Part shown: positions 52,666 through 60,938 of the stretch, piece after piece
Layout: every line of letters starts with the position of its first letter
Numbering within the stretch: the stretch's first letter is position 1
The notes under the pieces: model-generated
The model's input: only the letters and a program-made list of their open reading frames with translations
The model's database searches: none
Told to the model about the DNA's origin: nothing
NCBI RefSeq assembly: GCF_047372505.1
Contig: NZ_JBKBEU010000001.1
Coordinates: 992,001-1,056,000 of the forward strand
Reading direction: 5' to 3'
Source of the DNA: Phaeobacter cretensis
GTDB taxonomy: Bacteria; Pseudomonadota; Alphaproteobacteria; Rhodobacterales; Rhodobacteraceae
Length of the DNA: 64,000 bases
Translations under genes and position numbers: made by a program

Positions 52666-54696
52666 ATGGACCTATTCGCCACCGCCCTACCTGCGCTTGG
52701 CCAGGCATGGGCCATGATTTTGCAACCTTCTGTCCTAGGGTACCTCGTGCTTGGGGTCGTGATGGGGCTGGCTGTTGGTGTATTCCCCGGCCTCGGCGGC
52801 ATCGCGGGCCTTTCGTTGCTGTTGCCGTTCATGTTTGGCATGGATCCGGTGCTGGGCCTTGCCCTGATGGTCGGGATGGTGGCCGTTGTACCAACATCCG
52901 ACACTTTTGCATCGGTGCTGATGGGTATCCCCGGATCGTCAGCATCACAGGCGACGGTGCTGGATGGCTTTCCACTAGCGAAAAAGGGGCAAGCAGCACG
53001 AGCGCTGTCGGCGGCGTTTACATCTTCGCTATTCGGCGGCTTGGTCGGCGCAGCATTCCTTACGATGTTCATCGTGGTGGCACGGCCGCTGGTGCTGGCC
53101 TTTGGCCTGCCGGAAATGTTGATGATTTCGGTTCTCGGCCTATCGATGGTGGCCGTTTTGGCCGGGCGTGTGGCGCTGAAAGGTCTGGCGGCGGCCGGTC
53201 TCGGCATGCTGATTGGCACCATTGGTGAGGCCGATGCCGGTGGCAGTTTGCGCATGGCCTCCTATGATATCCCATACCTTACAGACGGGTTGAAACTGGT
53301 GATCGTGGGCCTCGGCATCTTTGCCGTGCCGGAAATCATCTCGCTGCTGCGACAGGACCGCGCAATCGCAAAGGACGCCACCCTGGGCGCGGGCTGGGGT
53401 GATGGCGTACGCGATTGGTTCGCAAATAAATGGCTCTCTCTGCGCTGTTCCCTGATCGGCGTTGTGGTTGGTGTAATCCCCGGCCTTGGTGGCTCAGTTG
53501 TGGACTGGATCGCCTATGGCCACGCGGTGCAGACAACCAAGGACAAATCAAACTTCGGCAAAGGCGAGATCCGTGGTGTAGTTGGTCCGGAAAGCTCTAA
53601 CAACGCCAAAGAAGGCGGCGGGCTGGTGCCGACATTGCTGTTCGGCATCCCCGGCTCCGGATCGATGGCGATCTTCATCGGTGCGATTGCGCTCTTGGGT
53701 TCGGGCGACATCGAAGTCGGCCCTTCTATGCTGCGTGACAATCTGGATATCACCTATTCCATCGTTTGGCTGCTGGCGCTTGCGAATGTTGTTGGTACGC
53801 TTTTGTGCATCGCGGCGTCGGGCGGTATCGCAAAACTGACAACGATACGCTTCACCTACCTCGCACCCTTTCTCTTTATGCTGATCAGCTTTGCGGCGTT
53901 CCAGTCAGGTCAGAACTTCGAGGACATCCTCGCGCTGTTCGTGATTGGCTTGATCGGCATTTTCTTGCGCCGTTTTGACTGGTCTCGCCCGGCTTTCCTA
54001 ATTGGCTTTGTTCTGTCCAACCCGGTTGAGAAATTCTCTAACCAGGCATTCCAGATCGCATCGTTCCGCTTTCGCAAATCCTTTGAAGAGGGAATGGACT
54101 ATCTGTTCTCCCCCATAGTGATCGTACTGCTGGTCGTGACTCTCGTTTCCGTGGTTCTGGGTCTGCGTCAGGCGAAATCGATTATGGCTGAGGGTGACGT
54201 ACAATCCGGATCCAAGCGTGCGCCGTTGATTTTCCTGTTGGTGATCTCGGCCTATGTCGTCGCGGCTCTGATCAACGCAAACATGATCCCAGAGTACAAT
54301 ATGACCGACAAGATTGTGCCATTGGTGATCGGAGGCATTACGCTTGCTGCCCTTCTGATCCTGCTTGTACAGATGATCCTACGCCCTGAAACCGATGCAA
54401 TCTTTGCCGACAAGGAACTGGCGGGCGAGGACGCAGACGCGCCTTATGGCCTCTGGAGCACCTTGGCCTGGTTCGTGGGCCTGATCGTAACGACGTATTT
54501 TCTGGGCTTCATCCTTGCACTTTGCGGTTTCCTGATCTCGTTCCTTCGGGTTCGTGCCCAAGCCCCATGGCCAAAAACTCTGATCCTGGCCGCCGCTGGT
54601 ATTGCCCTGATGTGCGTCATGGCCGGCGCGTTGAACCGCGACTTCCCTCCGGGTCTTCTTCAAGACGCCGTCGATCTACCATGGCCCCTGAAATGA
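52666..54696 (+). CDS. tctA: TctA-TctB fused tricarboxylate transporter membrane protein
   Basis: A 676-residue membrane protein. Residues 1 to about 500 are the large permease TctA (GVVMGLAVGVFPGLGGIAGLSLLLPFMFGMDPVLGLALMVGMVAV, FASVLMGIPGSSASQATVLDGFPLAKKGQAARALSAAFTSSLFGG, GVIPGLGGSVVDWIAYGHAVQTTKD, PESSNNAKEGGGLVPTLLFGIPGS), the two repeated halves each with a PGLGG-type motif. From about residue 530 the rest resembles the four-helix small subunit TctB (KIVPLVIGGITLAALLILLVQMIL ... WSTLAWFVGLIVTTYFLGFILALCGFL). No separate tctB is present, so fusion replaces it. It imports citrate-like acids by ion symport. Confidence 0.9.
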   Translation: MDLFATALPALGQAWAMILQPSVLGYLVLGVVMGLAVGVFPGLGGIAGLSLLLPFMFGMDPVLGLALMVGMVAVVPTSDTFASVLMGIPGSSASQATVLDGFPLAKKGQAARALSAAFTSSLFGGLVGAAFLTMFIVVARPLVLAFGLPEMLMISVLGLSMVAVLAGRVALKGLAAAGLGMLIGTIGEADAGGSLRMASYDIPYLTDGLKLVIVGLGIFAVPEIISLLRQDRAIAKDATLGAGWGDGVRDWFANKWLSLRCSLIGVVVGVIPGLGGSVVDWIAYGHAVQTTKDKSNFGKGEIRGVVGPESSNNAKEGGGLVPTLLFGIPGSGSMAIFIGAIALLGSGDIEVGPSMLRDNLDITYSIVWLLALANVVGTLLCIAASGGIAKLTTIRFTYLAPFLFMLISFAAFQSGQNFEDILALFVIGLIGIFLRRFDWSRPAFLIGFVLSNPVEKFSNQAFQIASFRFRKSFEEGMDYLFSPIVIVLLVVTLVSVVLGLRQAKSIMAEGDVQSGSKRAPLIFLLVISAYVVAALINANMIPEYNMTDKIVPLVIGGITLAALLILLVQMILRPETDAIFADKELAGEDADAPYGLWSTLAWFVGLIVTTYFLGFILALCGFLISFLRVRAQAPWPKTLILAAAGIALMCVMAGALNRDFPPGLLQDAVDLPWPLK

Positions 54697-54728
54697 AGCC
54701 GCTGACGTAATTCCCAGGAGACAATGAC

Positions 54729-55817
54729 ATGACACAGACAGGCATACCCTATGTCTTCATGCGCGGCGGCACCTCACGCGGGCCGTATTTCAACCGAGCC
54801 GACCTGCCCGCAGAACAAGAGACCCTTGCCGCGGTCTTGCTGACCGCCCTCGGGTCTGGTCATCCAATCAATATAGATGGCATCGGCGGCGGCGTGGCTG
54901 TAACCACCAAGGTCGCCATGCTGTCGCTATCCGACGATGACTGGGCAGATGTGGACTATTTCTTCGCACAGGTCTCGGTCGAGGACAGGCTGGTAGATTT
55001 CAAGCCCACATGCGGTAACATCCTGTCTGGCGTCGGCCCGGCGGCAATCGAGATGGGGCTGGTAAAGCCCAGAGGTGACGAGACTGAGATCAAGATTCGC
55101 TCAGTCAATACCGGAGCACAGGTTTTGGCGCGGGTCCAGACGCCCGGGGGTGCCATGCAATATGATGGCCTAACAGAAATTGCTGGCGTGCCGGGGACCG
55201 CCGCGCCCATTGCGTTGAACTTTATGGGTGTGGTGGGGTCTTCCACCGGGGCTTTCCTGCCGACAGACAACTTGCGCGACAGTTTTGATGGGATCGAGGT
55301 CACCTGCATGGACGTGGCGATGCCCATGGCCATCGCACGAGCCGCCGACTTTGGCCTCACGGGCTATGAGACGGTGCAGGAACTGAACAATCATAAAGAC
55401 TTCTTTGACCGTATGGAATCCATACGGCTTCAGGCCGGCGCGGCGATGGGCATGGGGGATGTGTCGAAATCCGTTACGCCCAAGTTCGGCCTCCTGGCAC
55501 CAGCAAAAGACGGCGGCACCATCTGCACCCGTTATTTCATGCCCTGGAACACACATCCCTCAATGGCGGTGACCGGCGCACAATGCCTCGCATCCTGTGC
55601 GCTGACCCCCGGCACTGTGGCCGACGGTCTGTTGAAGCGTCCCAGTGAGAGCCCTGCCAATGTGGTACTGGAACATGCCTCTGGCACAATCGAGGTGCTG
55701 GTGGATTTTGAGATGAACAATGGTTTCAGCCTGAATTCCGCTGGCCTTTTGCGGACAGCCCGCAAGCTAGCGGATGGCCGGGTTTACGTGCCCCAAAGTG
55801 TCTGGAAAGGTCACTGA
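54729..55817 (+). CDS. galD: PrpF/GalD-type tautomerase (4-oxalomesaconate tautomerase-like)
   Basis: A 362-residue protein of the PrpF/GalD (DUF453) group, diaminopimelate-epimerase fold. The opening VFMRGGTSRGPYFNRADLP, the DGIGGGVAVTTKVAMLS block, DFKPTCGNILSGVGPAAIEMGLV (with the catalytic-type cysteine in TCGN) and MAVTGAQCLASC are characteristic. Relatives isomerise the double bond of unsaturated tricarboxylates: 4-oxalomesaconate (GalD) or 2-methylaconitate (PrpF). In this transporter context it probably isomerises aconitate- or citraconate-type intermediates, perhaps the aconitate formed by TcuA. The symbol is by family, not by proven substrate. Confidence 0.82.
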   Translation: MTQTGIPYVFMRGGTSRGPYFNRADLPAEQETLAAVLLTALGSGHPINIDGIGGGVAVTTKVAMLSLSDDDWADVDYFFAQVSVEDRLVDFKPTCGNILSGVGPAAIEMGLVKPRGDETEIKIRSVNTGAQVLARVQTPGGAMQYDGLTEIAGVPGTAAPIALNFMGVVGSSTGAFLPTDNLRDSFDGIEVTCMDVAMPMAIARAADFGLTGYETVQELNNHKDFFDRMESIRLQAGAAMGMGDVSKSVTPKFGLLAPAKDGGTICTRYFMPWNTHPSMAVTGAQCLASCALTPGTVADGLLKRPSESPANVVLEHASGTIEVLVDFEMNNGFSLNSAGLLRTARKLADGRVYVPQSVWKGH

Positions 55818-55818
55818 T

Positions 55819-56634
55819 ATGCCGATGATGAATTTGCTGGTGGCGTTCAACGGGTCGGAGGGTTCCGTGGCCGCGCTACGCTACGCCGCCGCCCTGGCGA
55901 AACGCTTTGATGCCCATGTCACGGCTCTTCTGGCTCAATCAGGTCACGAGGTGATCGATCGCCGTTCGCGTTGGATCCCGAAAGAGGCGCGCGCCTTACT
56001 GGAGGCCGCCAACACCGTTGTTTTGCAGGAGATTGAGGTCAGGTTCGAGGCAGAGCGCGCCGCCCTGGACCTTGCCAATTCCCTGCAACTGAAGGAGGTC
56101 ACGGGCCGCGTCGATACAGTACTGGCTGAAGCCGCGCGCCACTACGACATCATGATTGTCGGGACCCACTCTGACAGCGATGACGAACACGTCACCCTGC
56201 ACCCTGATCGCATAGCGCTGATGTCCGGACGCCCCGTGATAGTGGTCCCGGCAGGATATGACGCAGGTGCCGACCACAACCATGCTGCACTAGCTTGGGA
56301 CGGAGGGCGCGCCGCTGCTCGTGCGCTGTCCGACAGCCTGCGCCTGCTCGAGGACGAAGGCCGTGTCAGCGTGCTGACAGTTGGCCCCCGCGCGCAGTGG
56401 CCCATCGAAGATCTGATGCTCCATCTTGAACGGCATGGTGTGGAACCAATCCACGAGGATTGGCCTCTTACCCATCCCGTAGCTGATACCATCCTGACGT
56501 GGTGCGGCAAACACGATCCCTCGCTCTTGGTGCTCGGTGCCTATGAGCATTCGAAGTTTCGCGAAGATTTTTTTGGCGGTGTAACCTCCGAAATCCTGTC
56601 CCGAACCAAGATCCCAGTGCTCTTGTCCCACTAA
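55819..56634 (+). CDS. Universal stress protein with two Usp-like halves
   Basis: A 271-residue protein: first half MNLLVAFNGSEGSVAALRYAAALAKRFDAHVTALLAQ ... YDIMIVGTHSDS, second half NHAALAWDGGRAAARALSDSLRLLEDEGRVSVLTVG ... PSLLVLGAYEHSKFREDFFGGVTSEILSRTKIPVLLSH. Two tandem Usp folds are visible, with the G-2x-G-9x-GS/T nucleotide motif present only approximately. It begins one base after the galD-like stop, so it belongs to the same operon. Such proteins often accompany solute transport systems and may modulate them. Function here unknown. Confidence 0.83.
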   Translation: MPMMNLLVAFNGSEGSVAALRYAAALAKRFDAHVTALLAQSGHEVIDRRSRWIPKEARALLEAANTVVLQEIEVRFEAERAALDLANSLQLKEVTGRVDTVLAEAARHYDIMIVGTHSDSDDEHVTLHPDRIALMSGRPVIVVPAGYDAGADHNHAALAWDGGRAAARALSDSLRLLEDEGRVSVLTVGPRAQWPIEDLMLHLERHGVEPIHEDWPLTHPVADTILTWCGKHDPSLLVLGAYEHSKFREDFFGGVTSEILSRTKIPVLLSH

Positions 56635-56784
56635 CGTCGGTTGAGGCCTTGTGTCCGGTAGCGAAGGCCTCAACACGCACACAGCGACCCTGACGTGACT
56701 CAGGCAGGCCTGGCTAACTTGCGTGAACGCGCAACCCGGCATCCAAGGCGTGGCCGTATCATAGCTGACTCTGCGGAGGTGATC

Positions 56785-57759
56785 ATGAAGGTTCATATTC
56801 TCGATGACTGGTTCGACACACTGCGGGGTTTGCCCTGCTTTAACCTGCTGAATGAGCACGACGTCACAGTCTGGACCGATCACGAAGCCGATGAGAATGC
56901 CCTAGCTGCGCGTCTTGCCGATGCCGACTGCGTGGTCTTATTCCGCGAGCGGACACTGGTAACGCATAGCCTGCTTGAGCGGCTACCGAATCTACGATTG
57001 ATCTCTCAGCGAGGAGCGTGGCCACACGTGGACGTGGGGGCCTGCACCGATCGCGGCGTATTGCTGTGCTCAAACAAGGGTGCGGATGGCGCGAACTACG
57101 CCGCAGCCGAGCTGACCTTCGCACTGATCTTATCCGCCATGCGGCAACTGCCCCAACAGATGGCCAGCATTAAGACGGGGGGTTGGCAGATGGGTGTGGG
57201 CCGCACACTGCGTGGGCGGCGTTTGGGCCTCTACGGATATGGTCGCATCGGGCGTGCTGTTGCGGACTACGCTCGTGCATTTGGCATGGAAGTCATCTGG
57301 TGGTCCTCTGACGCAGGTCGCGCACGCGCGATAGCGGACGGCAAGCAGTTGGCCGAGAGCCGCACTGCGTTCTTTGCCGAAAGCGACGTCGTATCTCTAC
57401 ATATGCGGCTAACGCCTGAGACATCCGGGATCGTTACCGCGCAGGACCTGGCGTTGATGAGGCCTCGCTCACTGCTCGTGAACACTTCTCGTGCCGGGTT
57501 AATCGAGCCCGGCGCGCTGCTATCATCGCTGGATGCCGGCCGCCCCGGAATGGCCGCCGTTGATGTGTTCGATAGCGAACCACTGATGGACCCAACTGAT
57601 CCGTTGCTGGCACATCCTAACCTGATCGCTACGCCGCATATCGGCTTTGTCACCGAGGACGAATTCGACAAGCAGTTTGCGGATATCTTCGAACAGGTGA
57701 CTGCCTATGCCAACGGCCATCCGATCCACATGGTCAACCCGCTCGTCTTCGGGCAATAA
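56785..57759 (+). CDS. D-isomer-specific 2-hydroxyacid dehydrogenase
   Basis: A 324-residue NAD-dependent oxidoreductase. The Rossmann motif LGLYGYGRIGRAVADYARAFGMEVIWW gives GxGxxG; the catalytic Arg is in LLVNTSRAGLIEP, the Glu in DVFDSEPLMDPTDPLLAHPN, and the His in ATPHIGFVTEDEF. It interconverts a 2-oxo acid and the D-hydroxy acid, in this operon perhaps acting on a tricarboxylate breakdown product. The ATG at 56785 follows GGAGGTG. It overlaps the convergent AbrB-type gene by 26 bases. Confidence 0.87.
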   Translation: MKVHILDDWFDTLRGLPCFNLLNEHDVTVWTDHEADENALAARLADADCVVLFRERTLVTHSLLERLPNLRLISQRGAWPHVDVGACTDRGVLLCSNKGADGANYAAAELTFALILSAMRQLPQQMASIKTGGWQMGVGRTLRGRRLGLYGYGRIGRAVADYARAFGMEVIWWSSDAGRARAIADGKQLAESRTAFFAESDVVSLHMRLTPETSGIVTAQDLALMRPRSLLVNTSRAGLIEPGALLSSLDAGRPGMAAVDVFDSEPLMDPTDPLLAHPNLIATPHIGFVTEDEFDKQFADIFEQVTAYANGHPIHMVNPLVFGQ

Positions 57760-58786
57760 ACCCTGCCACAACTGGCGCCCCAACGATCACAATAACGATA
57801 CGGGTCAAATGATGGGTAATCACAAACCCTAAGTCCGCACCAGTGACGATGGCTAACACTGTCATCTCGGCCTGCCCGGCCGGGGCAAAGGCAAGAAATA
57901 CCGCCACCGGATCGCCAAGACCGAGCCCGGTTACCAACCCCGTGAATCCAGCCGCCAGCACCATCAGGACCAGAACATAAGCTACGCCTGCAGCGACAAT
58001 GCGAGTCAGCTCTCTTGCGGTCACGCCAAGAAAGTGGATGCCGATCCCACAACCGATAAAGAACTGCGCGATAAGCAGCGCTTCGGCTGGTGGACGGAAA
58101 TGGATCACACCCGCAAGTGACAGCGCTGCGGTTATGATCATTGGGCCAAGGATTGATGCCCCGAACAGGCCCAGACGCTCGCCACCCTTCCAACCAACCA
58201 CCGCCGCCGCAACCATGATCAGGATTTCATGCAGCGGCAGATCCGACACCGGTGCACCGATCGGGTTGGTCAGGGCCGAACCGTAGAAATGGCTCAGGAA
58301 GAAGGGCGCAAGCGTTACAATGATCAAGACACGTGTTGCATGAACCAATGACAAGGCACGTGCGTCGCCGCCTGCTTCGGTGCCAAAAATCACCATATCC
58401 TGCAGCCCCCCTGGCATGGCCGCATAATAAGCAGTGGCCGCGTCAAACCCCCAGAGCCGGCGAAAGAACGGCACCCCTACAAAGGCGATCACGGCAATAA
58501 ACACAGGGATCAGCGTCATCGACAGTGCCATGCGCGGCAGTTCGGCTATGACCTCCGGCGTGATCGACGCCCCAACCGCCACCCCAAGTATCGTGCGCGC
58601 GGCGATTGACACCTGGCCAAACCCCTTCAGCGGAAAATGCAGCAATGCTCCCACGAGGCAAAAGGTCATGGGGCCGAACAAGAAAGCCAATGGCAGATCC
58701 AGCATCCAAAACAGCAACGTTCCGACGCTTGCTAGTACAAACGTCAGGGCACGGCACGCTAGAGAATGAGAAAGAAAATTGTGCAA
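57734..58786 (-). CDS. AbrB-family integral membrane protein
   Basis: A 350-residue protein with about ten membrane helices, made of two similar halves, each containing a block like ARTILGVAVGASITPEV or FIGCGIGIHFLGVTARELTRIV. This is the membrane AbrB-duplication family (often annotated as ammonia monooxygenase or AbrB transcriptional regulator by name carry-over). It is likely a transporter. I chose the TTG at 58786 with an AGGAG ribosome-binding site six bases upstream; the longer frame would run through the GntR operator. It may export or import an organic acid of this pathway (inference). Confidence 0.82.
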   Translation of the reverse strand: MHNFLSHSLACRALTFVLASVGTLLFWMLDLPLAFLFGPMTFCLVGALLHFPLKGFGQVSIAARTILGVAVGASITPEVIAELPRMALSMTLIPVFIAVIAFVGVPFFRRLWGFDAATAYYAAMPGGLQDMVIFGTEAGGDARALSLVHATRVLIIVTLAPFFLSHFYGSALTNPIGAPVSDLPLHEILIMVAAAVVGWKGGERLGLFGASILGPMIITAALSLAGVIHFRPPAEALLIAQFFIGCGIGIHFLGVTARELTRIVAAGVAYVLVLMVLAAGFTGLVTGLGLGDPVAVFLAFAPAGQAEMTVLAIVTGADLGFVITHHLTRIVIVIVGAPVVAGFIARRRAG

Positions 58787-58824
58787 ACCGGTCTCCTGAC
58801 TGTCTTGACGTCTCAATGAATACT

Positions 58825-58846
58825 CTTGTATCCAAGTGTATACAAG
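58825..58846. promoter_or_regulatory. Operator-like inverted repeat of the GntR regulator
   Basis: CTTGTAT (58825-58831) and ATACAAG (58840-58846) form a perfect 7-bp inverted repeat with 8 bases between. It is in the 77-base gap between the divergent AbrB-type and GntR genes, where an FCD-type GntR regulator would be expected to bind its own promoter. Arms of this type (TTGTATACAA-like) are known for FCD-GntR regulators. Confidence 0.6.
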
Positions 58847-58863
58847 TAGATTCTGGAGAGACC

Positions 58864-59547
58864 ATGACCAGCGATGACGACAGCACACCACAGGGCAATA
58901 GTGCCTATGCGCGATTGCTGACTGAACTGCGCGAGGGACGGCTCAATCCCGGTGATCGCCTGCGCGAAACAGACCTTGCGGAGCGCCTCGGCATGTCACG
59001 CACTCCAGTACGCGAGGCAATCCGCCAGCTGGAGGCTGATGGGATCGTCACCCATGTGCCGCGTCAGGGCGCCAGCATCCGTACGCTTGGTTATGCCGAA
59101 GTTATGGAGCTCTACGAGATGCGGGCTGTGCTCGAAGGCACCGCCGCGCGGCTGGCCGCACGGGCCGCCTCCTACATCGAAATCGAAGAGCTCTACGAGA
59201 TGAACCAGCAGATGGCAACACTTGGAAACGTTCCGGAGGCGTTCATCCTAAATCGCCAATTTCATGCAGGACTTCTGGACGCGGCCAAGAATCGCTTCCT
59301 CGCCCGATCAATCCACGCCCTTCAAAAGGCGTTGATGATCCTCGGGCCGACCACGCTGACCCAACCCGATCGCGGCGGTAAGGCTGTAGAAGAACATTTT
59401 GGCGTGCTCGACGCCATAAAAGCACGGGATGGATTGCTCGCCGAGGCAGCAATGCGCGCCCATATCGAAGCGGCACAGCGTGTTCGCGTACGCGCGCTTC
59501 GCGCCCGGCCCGACCAACCCATCAATTACGATGGGGATCTCATTTGA
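58864..59547 (+). CDS. GntR-family (FCD) transcriptional regulator
   Basis: A 227-residue regulator. Winged helix: LLTELREGRLNPGDRLRETDLAERLGMSRTPVREAIRQLEADGIVTHVPRQGASI; then an FCD ligand-binding helical domain (VMELYEMRAVLEGTAARLAARAASYIEIEELYEMNQQM ... NRQFHAGLLDAAKNRFLARSIHAL) with metal-binding Asp/His residues in NRQFHAGL and EEHFGVLDAI. The ATG at 58864 directly follows the operator-like palindrome. It lies one gene before tcuAB, whose start overlaps its stop. Likely acts as a repressor relieved by a tricarboxylate, as with TcuR-linked systems. Confidence 0.9.
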   Translation: MTSDDDSTPQGNSAYARLLTELREGRLNPGDRLRETDLAERLGMSRTPVREAIRQLEADGIVTHVPRQGASIRTLGYAEVMELYEMRAVLEGTAARLAARAASYIEIEELYEMNQQMATLGNVPEAFILNRQFHAGLLDAAKNRFLARSIHALQKALMILGPTTLTQPDRGGKAVEEHFGVLDAIKARDGLLAEAAMRAHIEAAQRVRVRALRARPDQPINYDGDLI

Positions 59548-60938
59548 CTGCCGATCGCCCGGATATTACCGTCATCGGCGGTGGCAATGCCGCGCTCTGT
59601 GCCGCGATCACTGCCGCCGAGGAAGGCGCACGCGTTCTGATCTTGGAAACTGCGCCCAAACCCTATCGGGGCGGCAACTCCCGGCATACCCGCAACTTTC
59701 GCTGCATGCACCGTGGTCCACTTGGACCGCTTGTCGACAGCTATACCGAGGAAGAATACCTCGCCGATCTTATGAAAGTAACGGACGGCAAGACCGACGA
59801 GCGGCTGGCGCGGCTCGCCATTCGGGCGTCTGAAGAGTGCCTGCCTTGGATGGAGGAGCACGGAGTGCGATTCCAACCGCCCCTGTCAGGCACTTTGTCT
59901 CTGGCTCGGACCAATGCATTTTTCCTTGGCGGAGGCAAAAGCTTGGTCAACGCCTATTACCGCACTGCAGAGCGCCTTGGCGTTCAGGTGGAATACGACG
60001 CGGCTGTTACACGCATAAAGATGAGTGACGACAACGTGGCCTTTGTCGAATACTCGCAGAAGGGACAGACCCATCGGGTCGCGCCAAAATCCGTGGTCGT
60101 GGCATCTGGCGGCTTTCAAGCAGATACCGAGTGGCTCGCCCGTGCCTGGGGTCCCGCTGCGAAAAACTTTCTCATCCGCGGCACGCCCTATAACCGCGGA
60201 GTAGTCTTGGCGGATTTGCTGGAGCAAGGGATCGAACAAGTCGGCGATCCAACCCAATGCCATGCCGTAGCAATCGATGGTCGCGCACCAAAATTTGACG
60301 GTGGTATCGTCACTCGGCTTGACTGCGTTCCGTTCTCGATAGTCGTCAACAAAAACGCGCTACGGTTCTATGACGAGGGCGAAGACGTTTGGCCCAAGCG
60401 CTACGCCATCTGGGGCCGACTGGTGGCCGCACAGCCCGACCAGATCGGCTATGTTATCATCGACGCCAAGTCGTTGAACCTGTTCATGCCCTCAGTATTC
60501 CCCCCCATCAAGGCAAACACACTAGAAGAACTGGCGGGAAAGTTAGACCTGCCAGCGGATACACTGCTGCAAACAGTTGACGAATTCAACACCGCCTGCG
60601 GGGACACATCTAATTTCCATCCCACGGAACTGGATGCGGTATCAACAACTGGGCTCACTCCGCCAAAGACAAACTGGGCACGCCCAATTACTGAGCCACC
60701 ATTCTATGGCTATTCGCTGCGCACCGGCGTGACCTTCACCTATCTCGGATTGAAAGTCGACGAGCGTGCTCAGTGTTCCCGTGGCAATCGCCCCGTCAGA
60801 AATCTCTGGGCGGCGGGAGAAACCATGGCCGGGTCCATTCTGGGCCAAGGCTATCTAGCCGGGTTCGGCATGACCATCGGAACCGTCTATGGACGCATCG
60901 CAGGCAAGGAGGCCGCTGCTTATGCCAATGCAAACTGA
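59544..60938 (+). CDS. tcuA: FAD-dependent tricarballylate dehydrogenase
   Basis: A 464-residue TcuA flavoprotein of the fumarate reductase/succinate dehydrogenase group: it oxidises tricarballylate to cis-aconitate. The dinucleotide motif ITVIGGGNAALCAAITAAEEGARVLILE, NSRHTRNFRCMH, and the C-terminal FAD-contact block RNLWAAGETMAGSILGQGYLAGFGMTIGTVYGRIAGKEAAAYA are typical. TTG start at 59544 overlaps the GntR stop (TTTGA). The next gene, tcuB, overlaps its end by 17 bases. This pair reoxidises the flavin via the TcuB iron-sulfur/heme protein. Confidence 0.92.
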   Translation: MTADRPDITVIGGGNAALCAAITAAEEGARVLILETAPKPYRGGNSRHTRNFRCMHRGPLGPLVDSYTEEEYLADLMKVTDGKTDERLARLAIRASEECLPWMEEHGVRFQPPLSGTLSLARTNAFFLGGGKSLVNAYYRTAERLGVQVEYDAAVTRIKMSDDNVAFVEYSQKGQTHRVAPKSVVVASGGFQADTEWLARAWGPAAKNFLIRGTPYNRGVVLADLLEQGIEQVGDPTQCHAVAIDGRAPKFDGGIVTRLDCVPFSIVVNKNALRFYDEGEDVWPKRYAIWGRLVAAQPDQIGYVIIDAKSLNLFMPSVFPPIKANTLEELAGKLDLPADTLLQTVDEFNTACGDTSNFHPTELDAVSTTGLTPPKTNWARPITEPPFYGYSLRTGVTFTYLGLKVDERAQCSRGNRPVRNLWAAGETMAGSILGQGYLAGFGMTIGTVYGRIAGKEAAAYANAN

